The position numbers and the translations under genes were made by a program. A stretch of 15,592 nt of DNA from Halorhodospira sp. (lineage in GTDB: Bacteria; Pseudomonadota; Gammaproteobacteria; Nitrococcales; Halorhodospiraceae), in contig SKJZ01000087.1 in the NCBI GenBank assembly GCA_007121755.1, positions 1 through 15,592 of the forward strand. Direction: 5' to 3'. Position 1 is the stretch's first letter, and every line of letters begins with the position of its first letter. This document shows, piece after piece, positions 6,828 through 15,159 of this stretch. The notes under the pieces are model-generated. The model was not told where the DNA came from. It made no database searches and saw nothing but the letters and a program-made list of their open reading frames with translations.

Positions 6828-6910
6828 AACTTCCTCAATCCTGTTAACCCATTGTATTGTCTAGCATTTTCTAGGCTCTGCGACTGCTCTCCGGCCGGCT
6901 CTGGCCCTTT

Positions 6911-6936
6911 CGGCCCCGCCTGTGTAAGAGGGGCCG
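6911..6936 (-). terminator. GC-rich hairpin after prsT
   Basis: CGGCCCC pairs with GGGGCCG (7 bp) around a 12-base loop, beginning 6 bases past the prsT stop. There is no T-run, so it may attenuate readthrough into the PEP-CTERM gene or protect the mRNA end rather than act as a classic terminator. Confidence 0.4.
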
Positions 6937-6942
6937 ACACCG

Positions 6943-9810
6943 CTACAGCGCCTCCAGCATCGCCTCGGCGGCCGCCCGCCGCGGGAAATCGGGATACTCA
7001 TCGAGCAGAGATTCCAGAAGTCCGCGGGCCTCCTCGCGCCGGCCCTGTTCGCGCAACGTCTTGGCCAGGTGGTAGCGCGGCGCGGGTGCCTCCGGCGCCC
7101 GCTCCACCACCTGCCGCAGCAGCGTCTCCGAGCGCTCGTACTCGCCGCTGTAAAAGAGCACGACAGCGAGCGTGTCCATGACCGCGCCGGACTCCGGCAC
7201 CAGATCGTGAGCCCGTGAAGCCACCTCCAGCGCCCGATCGGTATCCCGGACGCGGAGCAACCAGGCCAGATTGTTCAGCGCCAGGACATCGTCCGGTTCG
7301 TCTTCCAGAATCCGGCCGTAAGCCTGCTCGGCGGTTTGTTCATCGCCGGCCCGCAGCGCACGGCTGGCCAGGAGATGCCAAATCTGGCGATCCTCGGGGT
7401 GCGCATCCAACCACCTCCGTAATACGTCCATCCCTTCCCCCGGAATCCCGGCGCCGTCGAGAGCGTGGACATAGTCCACCACCCAGGCCCGCACCATGCG
7501 TCCCTCAAGCGCCTTGGCGTAGCTCTCGACAGCGGCGCCGTACTCGCTACGATGCAGTGCCAACGCGCCCTCCAGGGCGGCCAGCTGAGGGCGCTCCAAT
7601 AGCTCCGGCTGTCCGGAGAACTCCCGTTGCAACGCGGCCAAACCGGCCTCGGCCGCATCCCGGTCGCCGAGTTGCATATCCAGCCGCGCGATATTGAGCC
7701 GCGCCTCGAAATCGCGCGGCTCCAGCTCGACGATGTGTTTCAATGTCTCGCGCGCCCGCGCCGGTTCGCCGGCCTCCTCCCGGAGTTGCGCATGGCGGCG
7801 CAGGACGGGCAATGCGCCGGGGTTGTCCTCCAACAACACCTCCAGCCGGTCCGCCGCCACATCGGGGCGCCCCATGGCCCGTTCCAAGTCACTGATCGCG
7901 ACGACCAGTCCCGTGCTTTCAGGGTTGTGCTCCAGGGCGGAGCGCAGCGTCTCCATGGCCCCTTCCGGGTCCTCCGCGGCCGCCTGTAGACGCGCCAGCA
8001 TCAAGGCCGGCCCTATTGCCGACGGATGGGTATCAACGGCCCCCTGCAGCCACTCGGTGGCCGCTTCCAGGCGCCCCTCGGAAAGCTCCAGGCGCGCCAA
8101 CTGGCGCGCGGACTCGGGGTGACCCGGACGGCGTTGTTGGATCTCCACCAGCACTCGGCGCGCCTCCGCGGGCTCCCCCGCCCGCATCTCCATGGCGGCC
8201 AGATTCATGCGTGTGGAGAGACGCTCCGGGTCGCGCTCCAACGCCTCGTGAAACGCCGTCCGCGCCTCGTCGAACCGCTCCAGGCCAACCAGCGCCGCCC
8301 CTTCGAAGTTAATCGCCTCTGCGTTGTCCGGCTGCTTCTCCCGGTAGGCCCGGCTCAATTCCAAGGCGTCGGCGAACTCCCCTGACTGCAGCAGACTGAG
8401 GATAGCGGCACGGTCAGCCTCCCGTGGCTCCGCATCGAGGTCGGAGGCCCGACGCAACGAGTTGAGCCCGGCCTCGCGGGCGCCCTGCTCAAGCAAGGCC
8501 AAACCCATCGACTCGTGCAGCCCCGCATCGTCCGGAAAGTGCTCCAAGCCGGCGTTCAGGATCGCCATCCCTTCGTCGGCGTCGCCCCCGGCCATGTGGA
8601 CCCTGGCCAGCAACTCCAGTAACTCCGCCGAGTGGCCGCTCTCCCGCGCCGCCCGCTCAATGGCCCAGCGGGCCTCGTCGTGCTCGCCCCGGGAGAGATA
8701 GACACGGACCAACAAACGGAGCGCGTCCAGGGAGTCCGGGGTGTAAACCAAGTGGCGCTGCAGAAAGTACTCCGCCTGTGCCGGGTTACCCTCGATCAAG
8801 TGCACGGCCCCCAGTTGGAGCATGGCCGGCGCGTAGCGCCGGTCGGCGGCCAAAGCCTCTTCGAAGCTGCGCCGCGCCTCGGCGTACTCATCGTTGCGCA
8901 GACTGATCAACCCCCGGAAGTAGTGGTACCTGGCGTATGTAGCGCCCGCCTGCTCCAGAACGGCCAAGTCGCTCCGCGCATCATCCAGGCGACCCATCCG
9001 GATACGCACCCCCGCCCGCGTCAACAGATCAGGGCCGACCACGGCGCGATGTTCCAGCGCTTGCGTGAGCGCCTCCTCCGCCCCGTCCAGATCACCGGCG
9101 CCGACGCGCAATTCACCCAACAGCGACCACGGCGGCCCGTATTGGGGAGCGGCCGCCACGGCGCGTTCCAGCAACTCTATCCCCTCGTTGCGCGCACCGT
9201 CCGCGACGGCTTGGTAGGCGCGGGCCATCAACACCTCCGGACTGCCGTCGTCGAGTTCCACCGCTTCATCCAGCAGTCCCCTAGCCTCCCGGAGACGGCC
9301 GCTCACCAATTCACCGATGGCGCGGTAGGACAAGTATTTCGCGACAGCCCGCGGATCATCCGTTTGCGGCCGGACCACCGCCGAGAGACGGTCGAAGCGG
9401 CCCAACTCGAAGAGCACGCCGGCAAATTCGGGCGCGATCTCCGCTTCATCGAGGCCGTATCGGATCGCCTGCTCGAAGTGGCGCGCCGCCTCCTCCGCGT
9501 CGCCTTGGCGGTGGTACGCCATGCCGAGCAGCCGGCGGGTCTCCACATCGGAGGGCTCTTCCGACATGGCGTTGCGCAGTTCGATGACGGCCTCGCCAAG
9601 GCGCCCCGCCTCAAGATGCCGGGCGCCGGCTTCGCGGTACTCGGCGGGCGTCTTGGCGCTGTATTCGCCGCATCCGGCCAGCGCCACAGCGATTGCCAGG
9701 ACGGCCGGCGCCAGAAAGGCGCGGGCCGATCGAGGGCGAAGGGCGGACCGCCTTACCATAACGTCTGGCGGCACCCTGCCGGGGCCGCTCTTCATAGCAT
9801 CGATCACCAT
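6943..9810 (-). CDS. prsT: XrtA/PEP-CTERM system TPR-repeat lipoprotein PrsT
   Basis: This is a 955-residue protein made almost wholly of tetratricopeptide repeats, of the length expected for PrsT. The N terminus has a basic stretch and the hydrophobic segment FLAPAVLAIAVALAGC with lipobox LAGC, so Cys47 is the likely lipidated residue. TPR units begin at once (AEYREAGARHLEAGRLGEAV) and continue to the C terminus (YHLAKTLREQGRREEARGLL). The ATG at 9810 was chosen because GAGGTG lies six bases before it, overlapping the stop codon of prsR; a GTG at 9819 overlapping that stop lacks a good ribosome site. A later ATG (about codon 18) would give a tighter signal peptide. PrsT is co-encoded with PrsK and PrsR across PEP-CTERM bacteria. 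A role in assembly or secretion at the envelope is inferred from TPRs and context, not shown. Confidence 0.9.
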   Translation of the reverse strand: MVIDAMKSGPGRVPPDVMVRRSALRPRSARAFLAPAVLAIAVALAGCGEYSAKTPAEYREAGARHLEAGRLGEAVIELRNAMSEEPSDVETRRLLGMAYHRQGDAEEAARHFEQAIRYGLDEAEIAPEFAGVLFELGRFDRLSAVVRPQTDDPRAVAKYLSYRAIGELVSGRLREARGLLDEAVELDDGSPEVLMARAYQAVADGARNEGIELLERAVAAAPQYGPPWSLLGELRVGAGDLDGAEEALTQALEHRAVVGPDLLTRAGVRIRMGRLDDARSDLAVLEQAGATYARYHYFRGLISLRNDEYAEARRSFEEALAADRRYAPAMLQLGAVHLIEGNPAQAEYFLQRHLVYTPDSLDALRLLVRVYLSRGEHDEARWAIERAARESGHSAELLELLARVHMAGGDADEGMAILNAGLEHFPDDAGLHESMGLALLEQGAREAGLNSLRRASDLDAEPREADRAAILSLLQSGEFADALELSRAYREKQPDNAEAINFEGAALVGLERFDEARTAFHEALERDPERLSTRMNLAAMEMRAGEPAEARRVLVEIQQRRPGHPESARQLARLELSEGRLEAATEWLQGAVDTHPSAIGPALMLARLQAAAEDPEGAMETLRSALEHNPESTGLVVAISDLERAMGRPDVAADRLEVLLEDNPGALPVLRRHAQLREEAGEPARARETLKHIVELEPRDFEARLNIARLDMQLGDRDAAEAGLAALQREFSGQPELLERPQLAALEGALALHRSEYGAAVESYAKALEGRMVRAWVVDYVHALDGAGIPGEGMDVLRRWLDAHPEDRQIWHLLASRALRAGDEQTAEQAYGRILEDEPDDVLALNNLAWLLRVRDTDRALEVASRAHDLVPESGAVMDTLAVVLFYSGEYERSETLLRQVVERAPEAPAPRYHLAKTLREQGRREEARGLLESLLDEYPDFPRRAAAEAMLEAL

Positions 9811-9815
9811 GGGAT

Positions 9816-11162
9816 TCACCTCAGTGCGTACTTATCGAGCAGGCTGTAGAGAGTCGGTCGCGTTACGCCGAGCATGTCGGCCGCCTTGGCGATATTGCCG
9901 TCGGCGCGCCCCATGGCCCGCACCACGGCCTGGTACTCGGCGTGGTTACGGGCCTCGCGCAAGAGCATGTGCTCCTCGCTGGCTTCCGCCGCGTCGAGGC
10001 CGAGATCGTCGGCGCCGATGCGGCACCCGTCGGCCATGATCACCGCCCGGCGGATTACGTTCTCCATCTCGCGGGCATTGCCCGGCCAATCGTGGGACTC
10101 GATGGCGGTGAGGGCCTCGGGAGTGAACCCCTTGCGCGGCTTGCCCTGCTCCCGCGCGAAACGGTGGAGGAAGGCGTGGGCCAGCAGAGTGGAGTCGCCG
10201 TGGCGTTCTCGCAGCGGGGGGATGCGGATGGAGATCTCGCTGATCCGGTAGTAGAGGTCTTCGCGGAACGCGCCGTCGCGGATCTGCTGTTGAAGATCCT
10301 GGTTGGTGGCGCAGATCACCCGAATATCGACCGGGATCTCCCGCCGCCCGCCCAGGCGTTCGACGGTGCGCTCCTGCAGAAAGCGGAGCAGCTTGGCCTG
10401 GAGGGATTGCGGCAGGTCGCCGATCTCGTCGAGAAAGAGCGTCCCCTCATGGGCGTGCTCGATCTTACCGATGGTCTGGCTGCCGGCCCCGGTGAACGCC
10501 CCTTTCTCGTAGCCAAAGAGTTCGCTCTCCAGCAGATTCTCCGGAATCGCGGCGCAGTTGATGGCGACGAAGCGCTTGTCGACCCGGGGGCTGAGGTCGT
10601 GGAGCGCCCGGGCCAGCAACTCCTTGCCCGTGCCGCTGTCGCCGAGCAACAGCACGGTCGCGTTCGAGGGCGCCACCTTGTCGACCATCCGACAGACCTT
10701 GATCATTTGCGGATCGGCGGTGATGACACCGGCCAACGGGGAATCGGTGCGCAGGGTCAGTTCCCGGTTCTCCTCCTCCAACTGGTAGAGGTTGGCCGCC
10801 CGGTCGACGATCAGCCGCAAGGTCTCGAGGTTTACCGGTTTCTCGTAGAAGTCGTAGGCGCCGACCCCGACCGCGCGCAAGGCGTTCTCTCGCTCATCGT
10901 TGCCGGTGACCACGATCACCCTGGAGGTCGGCGATGCCGACAGGATCTCGGACAACGCGGTCAGACCCTCCGAGGCGTTTGCCGCGTCGGGTGGCAACCC
11001 CAGATCGAGTAATACCAGGGGGGGCATATGGCGGCGAACCATCGCCAAGGCGTTGGCACGGTCTTTCGCCTTCAGAACCTCGTAGTCCTCGAAGAACCAA
11101 CGCAGCTGGCTTTGCAGCCCCTCATCATCTTCAACAACCAACAGTTTCAGGGGTGACGCCAC
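9816..11162 (-). CDS. prsR: PEP-CTERM-box sigma-54 response regulator PrsR
   Basis: This is a 448-residue NtrC-type regulator. The receiver domain (about 4-120) has acidic pair ED at 11-12, phospho-acceptor Asp53 in LVLLDLGLP, and the conserved Lys in FYEKPVN. The AAA+ domain carries Walker A GDSGTGKE (174-181), GAFTGA loop (221-226) for sigma-54 contact, and Walker B TLFLDEIGDL (241-250). The C-terminal Fis-type helix-turn-helix is NIAKAADMLGVTRPTLYSLL. It should be phosphorylated by PrsK and activate RpoN promoters of PEP-CTERM genes such as the one at 6813-6827. The start is GTG at 11162 with GAGGTGAG upstream, 14 bases after the prsK stop. The stop is embedded in the ribosome site of prsT. 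No missing key residue was seen. Confidence 0.95.
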   Translation of the reverse strand: MASPLKLLVVEDDEGLQSQLRWFFEDYEVLKAKDRANALAMVRRHMPPLVLLDLGLPPDAANASEGLTALSEILSASPTSRVIVVTGNDERENALRAVGVGAYDFYEKPVNLETLRLIVDRAANLYQLEEENRELTLRTDSPLAGVITADPQMIKVCRMVDKVAPSNATVLLLGDSGTGKELLARALHDLSPRVDKRFVAINCAAIPENLLESELFGYEKGAFTGAGSQTIGKIEHAHEGTLFLDEIGDLPQSLQAKLLRFLQERTVERLGGRREIPVDIRVICATNQDLQQQIRDGAFREDLYYRISEISIRIPPLRERHGDSTLLAHAFLHRFAREQGKPRKGFTPEALTAIESHDWPGNAREMENVIRRAVIMADGCRIGADDLGLDAAEASEEHMLLREARNHAEYQAVVRAMGRADGNIAKAADMLGVTRPTLYSLLDKYALR

Positions 11163-11176
11163 TGGTACTCACCTCT

Positions 11177-13453
11177 CTATCGGGGGTCTCGAGAAACCGG
11201 CCGGGGGCGCCTGCCCTTGCGGGGGACGCTGTGAATACCTCCCTGTACGTTAGACGGCGGCATCCATGCCGCCGACGCCCCCGCAAGGAGGTCCGCCCCG
11301 GCCTGTTTCTTGAGTCCCCCTATCTTTGCGGTGGTGACAAGTTCCGCCGCGACATCCGGCCGCGAGGGCTCGGCGGCGGGTCTGGGATCGGGGCCGGAGA
11401 CTTCAACGCCGCCTTCCGGCACGAGTGGCAAGCGGATGGTAAAGACGGTCCCTTCGCCGACCCGGCTCCGCACCTCGATCCGGCCACCGAGCTGGCGGAC
11501 CAACTCCTTCGCCTCATAAGTGCCGATCCCCATGCCGGCATTGCCCTTCGTGGTCTGAAACGGCCGGAAGAGGCGTTCGCGCACGAAGTCGTCGTCCATG
11601 CCGCGGCCGCTATCACGGATGTCGATCCGCACTTCTCCGCCCTCGACCGCCAGATGGACGCGGATCTCGCCATCGGGGGGCGTGGCCTCCTGGGCGTTCC
11701 GCAACAGGTGCTGGACGGTGTTGAGCAACTGGGCGCGGCCGCCGACGAGGCTGATACCTCCAGCCGCATCTTCGAAGACCGGCCGGGGGGCAAGGCTGGA
11801 CGCCTGTTCCACCGCCTCGGCCAGGACATCGGCGGCGCGGAAACGCCGTTGGGGGGTCGGCTCCGCGGGACGGGCCTGGCGCAACTGAGCGAGGGTACGA
11901 TCCATCCGGTCGCGGGCATTGGCCACGGTGGCGAAGGCGTCGGCGACGAAATCGGGGTTGTCCATATGCCGCTCGGCGTTGGAGAGCACCAGCGAGAGCT
12001 GGCCGGAGACGTTCTTCAGATCGTGGACCAGGAACGCCGACAACCGGTGGAAGGCCTCCAATTGGCGAGCGTCGAGCAGCGCTTCCTTGGCGCTGTCCAG
12101 GGCCACGAAGACCGCCACCTGCCGGCCGGCAGTCTTCAGCAGATCGCGCACCTCCCAGTCGACGGGGTGAGGCGCCCGCGGGGCGGCCAGCACCACAAAC
12201 CCCTCCAACGCCTCGTCACGCAACAGCGGCAAGACCAGCCAGTACCGGGGGTCGGCGAACAGCCACTGCGGCAGTCGCAGGTGCCCGTAAAGATCGGGAT
12301 CCTCCCGGTACTGTTTGAGATCGATCACCCAGCCGCTTTCAGCCAGAAAGTGAATGAACTCACTCTCCGCCGTCTCCGGTCCGTATTGGGGGGAGCCGAG
12401 GTTCAACGCGCCCTTCAAGTGGTAGGCCCCGCTCTCCCCTTTGACCCACAGCAACCCGCCGGTGCTGTCGACCAATTCGGCCAAGGCACAGATCGCCTGA
12501 TGCTCGAAACTCAAGCTCTGGTCCCGGCCGGAAAGGCGGCCGGTAAACCGCAACCATTCGTCCCGGTAGTCGTATTTGTAAGTGAAAAAGTGCTTGGCAA
12601 GCAGCACCCGCACCCGCGCCCGGAAACTCCCCGAAAAGAGTGCCAAGGCCAGGGTCAATACGGCGCCGAAGAGGAAGACCACTTGGATCGCGGCGCCCCA
12701 TTCGCCGCCGTACTCACGGATATAGTGGCTGGCGGCGGCGATCGCCAGCAGATAGACCCCGGCCCCCACCAACGCCGCCGAGTGGAAGAAGAGGCGGCGG
12801 GACGGCTCGGGGGCATCGGCCCACACTTGATGGCGCGACGCCGAGACCGCCAACAGCGGCGCCACCAACGCGTTCACCACGCCGCGAGCCTCCCAAGTCG
12901 CCGTGCCCCTCTCCTGAAAGAGCACCAAGTCGGCGAACAGGAAGAGATCGAAGGCGAAGAGAGCGCCCAGGCCCAGGCAGAGGAACTTGATCTCCCAACG
13001 CCGCTCCGGATGGGTATCGCGGTAGACTTGCTCCACCAACACCAGACCGGCCACCGCCAACAGGACCATTATCAGTCCGTACCACTGACCGGCGCCGGTG
13101 GCGACGGACCACAGGAGATAGCACAGGGTCAACAGCAGAGCGCCGGCCAAGCCGGCGCTCCAGCGGCGCAGGAGACGCGCTCCCACGGGATCCCCCTCCA
13201 ACGGCCGCCAGAGCATGGCGAGCAGCAGGCCGAACCACGCGGCGTTGCGCATCAGTTCGAACACCCCGTTGGAGAACGCAACCGGAAGGACGGTCTCCCG
13301 GTGGATCGCGATGAGCGAGCCGGCCCATACCACGGACGCGGCGGAGGCGAGAGCGAGCCACCCGCTGCCGGGACGCTCCCGCCAGATCGTGACCGCCAGA
13401 ACCCCCAGAACCAGGAAGGCTGCGACGGCACTCAGGTAACTCACCGTGGCCAT
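11177..13453 (-). CDS. prsK: XrtA/PEP-CTERM system histidine kinase PrsK, with an element-derived C-terminal tail
   Basis: This is a 758-residue membrane sensor kinase. The N-terminal part (about 5-275) has eight or so hydrophobic segments. A GAF-like region lies at about 310-455, then the phospho-acceptor His477 in FLVHDLKN. The ATPase domain has N-box LLRNAQEA (Asn586), G1 DSGRGMD (614-620) and G2 GMGIG (640-644). Its partner is PrsR, encoded 14 bases downstream. The family is usually near 680 residues. Here an unusual Pro/Arg-rich tail is present, and from about residue 712 it is read from palindromic element E3 in antisense, with the TAG just beyond. The start ATG at 13453 has GGAGA five bases upstream. 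The stimulus is unknown. The sugar transferase gene lies 37 bases upstream, so one operon is likely. Confidence 0.93.
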   Translation of the reverse strand: MATVSYLSAVAAFLVLGVLAVTIWRERPGSGWLALASAASVVWAGSLIAIHRETVLPVAFSNGVFELMRNAAWFGLLLAMLWRPLEGDPVGARLLRRWSAGLAGALLLTLCYLLWSVATGAGQWYGLIMVLLAVAGLVLVEQVYRDTHPERRWEIKFLCLGLGALFAFDLFLFADLVLFQERGTATWEARGVVNALVAPLLAVSASRHQVWADAPEPSRRLFFHSAALVGAGVYLLAIAAASHYIREYGGEWGAAIQVVFLFGAVLTLALALFSGSFRARVRVLLAKHFFTYKYDYRDEWLRFTGRLSGRDQSLSFEHQAICALAELVDSTGGLLWVKGESGAYHLKGALNLGSPQYGPETAESEFIHFLAESGWVIDLKQYREDPDLYGHLRLPQWLFADPRYWLVLPLLRDEALEGFVVLAAPRAPHPVDWEVRDLLKTAGRQVAVFVALDSAKEALLDARQLEAFHRLSAFLVHDLKNVSGQLSLVLSNAERHMDNPDFVADAFATVANARDRMDRTLAQLRQARPAEPTPQRRFRAADVLAEAVEQASSLAPRPVFEDAAGGISLVGGRAQLLNTVQHLLRNAQEATPPDGEIRVHLAVEGGEVRIDIRDSGRGMDDDFVRERLFRPFQTTKGNAGMGIGTYEAKELVRQLGGRIEVRSRVGEGTVFTIRLPLVPEGGVEVSGPDPRPAAEPSRPDVAAELVTTAKIGGLKKQAGADLLAGASAAWMPPSNVQGGIHSVPRKGRRPRPVSRDPR
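11182..11320 (+). repeat. Palindromic element E3 (decayed arms), forming the 3' end of prsK
   Basis: The core (11226-11277) is nearly identical to that of E2 and keeps both hairpins, TACC-TCCC-TGTA (one mismatch) and GGCGGCAT-CC-ATGCCGCC. The arms (11182-11225 and 11278-11320) are imperfect inverted repeats with several mismatches and a one-base length difference. This suggests an older copy than E1 or E2. It is antisense to prsK, whose last roughly 47 codons it supplies. The prsK stop lies just past the outer edge of the element (11177-11179). Confidence 0.83.
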
Positions 13454-13490
13454 GCCGCTCTCCGTCGACGGCCGGTTTTCCGAGATCCCC

Positions 13491-14945
13491 TTACCTGGCG
13501 CCGCGCCCTAAAAGGCATACTTTCACCGTCTCGATCAATATTAAAATATCCAGGAAAAGGGTGTGATTTTTAACGTAATAGAGGTCGTATTGCAGCTTTT
13601 CATAACCGTCTTCTACAGAGGCGCCATACGGATAACGGACTTGCGCCCATCCGGTAATTCCGGGACGAATGCTATGACGAGAATGGAAGTACGGAATTTG
13701 CTCGCCGAGATCTTTTACAAAGCAAGGGCGCTCCGGTCGCGGGCCGACAAAACTCATTTCTCCCTTTAACACATTAAAAACCTGCGGTAATTCATCGATC
13801 CGCAACAGCCGGATCACCTTTCCCACCCGGGTCACCCGGTCGTCCTCTGTTTGCGCCCAGCGCGCCACGCCGTCCTTCTCCGCGTCCTGGCGCATGCTCC
13901 GGAATTTATAGATCCTGAACTCGCTGCCGCCCCGTCCGACCCGCTCCTGGCGGTAGAAGACCGGACCCGGGCTGTCCAGTTTGATGGCCGCTGCCGCAGC
14001 CAGCATTACCGGCAGGCTCACGACGAACAACGCCGTGCTGGTACAGAGGTCGAAGGCACGCTTCACCGCGCCGCGGAACCGGTCCTGCCGAAAACCGTCG
14101 CCGAAAATCAGAGAGCTGGCGTTCACCGACTCGAGACGAATCTGGCCACGCTCACGCTCGAAGAAGCGGGATACATCCGTCACCGCCACTCCGGCCAAGC
14201 GGCACTGAAGCAACTCATCCATCGGCAACCCGCCCCGCCGATCGCGGACCGCAGCAACAATCTCGTCCACCCGGTGCTCTTGGACGAAATCGGCCAGCCT
14301 CTGCCCCTCAGCCAACGTAAGGACTTGATCGTCTGGGACGCCTTGACGGGAGACTCCGTTTGGAGGCATGAAACCGAGGACTCGATAGGGGAGTTCACCG
14401 TAAGGCGTCTGCCCGACCGAAGCCGCCCGTGTGCCGGTGCCCAGGACCAGGATTTTTGGCTTCCAGGCGGCGGAATCGGCGACTTTGTTGAAGGCGATCC
14501 GCTCCGCGCCCAGCCCCACCAACGCGAACGCGAAACCGGCGGCCACAGCGTCCGGACCGGGCAACCACCCCGGCTGAATGGCGGCAACCAGCGCGATCAG
14601 ACCCAGGGCCAGCCCCAACGCCAGGGCTAAGCGCGCCAGCACTGTCAACACGCGCCCTGCTGGGGGGCCGTCATAAAGCCCAAGGAGAGACATAGCCATC
14701 AGGCTGAGGAGCGCCGCCGCCAGCACGTCCATCGTGAACACAGAGCCGGGAGCTGCCGCCCCGGCAAGGACACCGCTATTCAAGGCGAGCGCCAGGTAGA
14801 TACAGAGGACCAGGATCAGGCCCTCCAGCCCCATGACGGTAAGCATTTTACGCGGTACGTAGTGACCGAATACCTGCAAGCCGATTCCCCCCACTCTTTC
14901 ACCGGACATTAAGCCGCCGGGGAAAGAAGGCAATTCAATTCTCAT
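13491..14945 (-). CDS. PEP-CTERM-associated polyprenyl-phosphate sugar-1-phosphate transferase (WbaP/Bac_transf family)
   Basis: This 484-residue inner-membrane enzyme starts exopolysaccharide repeat units by moving a sugar-1-phosphate from a nucleotide sugar to undecaprenyl phosphate. It has four N-terminal membrane helices (about 35-150), a Rossmann-like part from WKPKILVLGTGTRAA (161-175), and a catalytic C-terminal domain from about 294. That domain has the membrane hairpin, LDSPGPVFYRQERVGRGG (323-340), FRSM, RIDELPQVFNVLKGEMSFVG (382-401) and GPRPERP (401-407). It matches the TIGR03013-type enzyme typical of PEP-CTERM loci. The start is uncertain. The longest ORF (ATG 14945) and an ATG at 14909 lack a ribosome site, while a TTG at 14879, seven bases after GGGGGG, gives an N terminus of family form (QVFGHYVPRKML). 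Base composition falls sharply in the last 250 bases of the gene. Confidence 0.9.
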   Translation of the reverse strand: MRIELPSFPGGLMSGERVGGIGLQVFGHYVPRKMLTVMGLEGLILVLCIYLALALNSGVLAGAAAPGSVFTMDVLAAALLSLMAMSLLGLYDGPPAGRVLTVLARLALALGLALGLIALVAAIQPGWLPGPDAVAAGFAFALVGLGAERIAFNKVADSAAWKPKILVLGTGTRAASVGQTPYGELPYRVLGFMPPNGVSRQGVPDDQVLTLAEGQRLADFVQEHRVDEIVAAVRDRRGGLPMDELLQCRLAGVAVTDVSRFFERERGQIRLESVNASSLIFGDGFRQDRFRGAVKRAFDLCTSTALFVVSLPVMLAAAAAIKLDSPGPVFYRQERVGRGGSEFRIYKFRSMRQDAEKDGVARWAQTEDDRVTRVGKVIRLLRIDELPQVFNVLKGEMSFVGPRPERPCFVKDLGEQIPYFHSRHSIRPGITGWAQVRYPYGASVEDGYEKLQYDLYYVKNHTLFLDILILIETVKVCLLGRGAR

Positions 14946-14995
14946 TCATGTGGCTAGCAGTATAAGAGGCTCAATTAGGCCCTGAGTCTTATATG

Positions 14996-15009
14996 TGTGC
15001 GTTCGCACA
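14996..15009. promoter_or_regulatory. Operator-like inverted repeat in the divergent intergenic region
   Basis: TGTGCG and CGCACA form a 6-bp inverted repeat around TT, in the 214-base gap between the sugar transferase and galE. Position and size suit a regulator site for one or both genes, but no binding protein can be named. It could also be a small hairpin in a leader. Confidence 0.35.
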
Positions 15010-15066
15010 TAACTTCCGGGCGAACCGCAATAGCTTGTTCTGCAGGCTGTTATTGGACTCTCGCCG

Positions 15067-15081
15067 TGGCAAGCGTTGAGC
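15067..15081 (+). promoter_or_regulatory. Weak sigma-54-like promoter upstream of galE
   Basis: TGGCAAGCGTTGAGC keeps the invariant GG and GC of an RpoN promoter at exact spacing, but departs from consensus at several other positions. Transcription would start near 15093, about 67 bases before the ATG. It is plausible because PrsR is encoded nearby, but a chance match is possible. Confidence 0.3.
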
Positions 15082-15159
15082 GTGAAAAACACCCTGACAC
15101 CCACCGTAAAGTTTTTCGTCACCTTGATGGCGAATGCATTATGTAAAAGGAGCACACCC

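Noticed and set aside
6757..6828. Upstream extension of the PEP-CTERM gene to an ATG at 6828
   Set aside because: It would bury the signal peptide 24 residues in and run over the sigma-54 promoter; the ATG at 6756 has GGAGG and a normal signal peptide.
891..11320. E1-E3 as ends of an insertion sequence or a MITE with target duplications
   Set aside because: No transposase ORF, no common terminal sequence at the outer arm ends, and no clear target duplication visible by eye.
10934..13573. An 879-codon + strand open frame opposite prsK
   Set aside because: The - strand holds intact kinase motifs. The + frame has no motif and arises from high GC.
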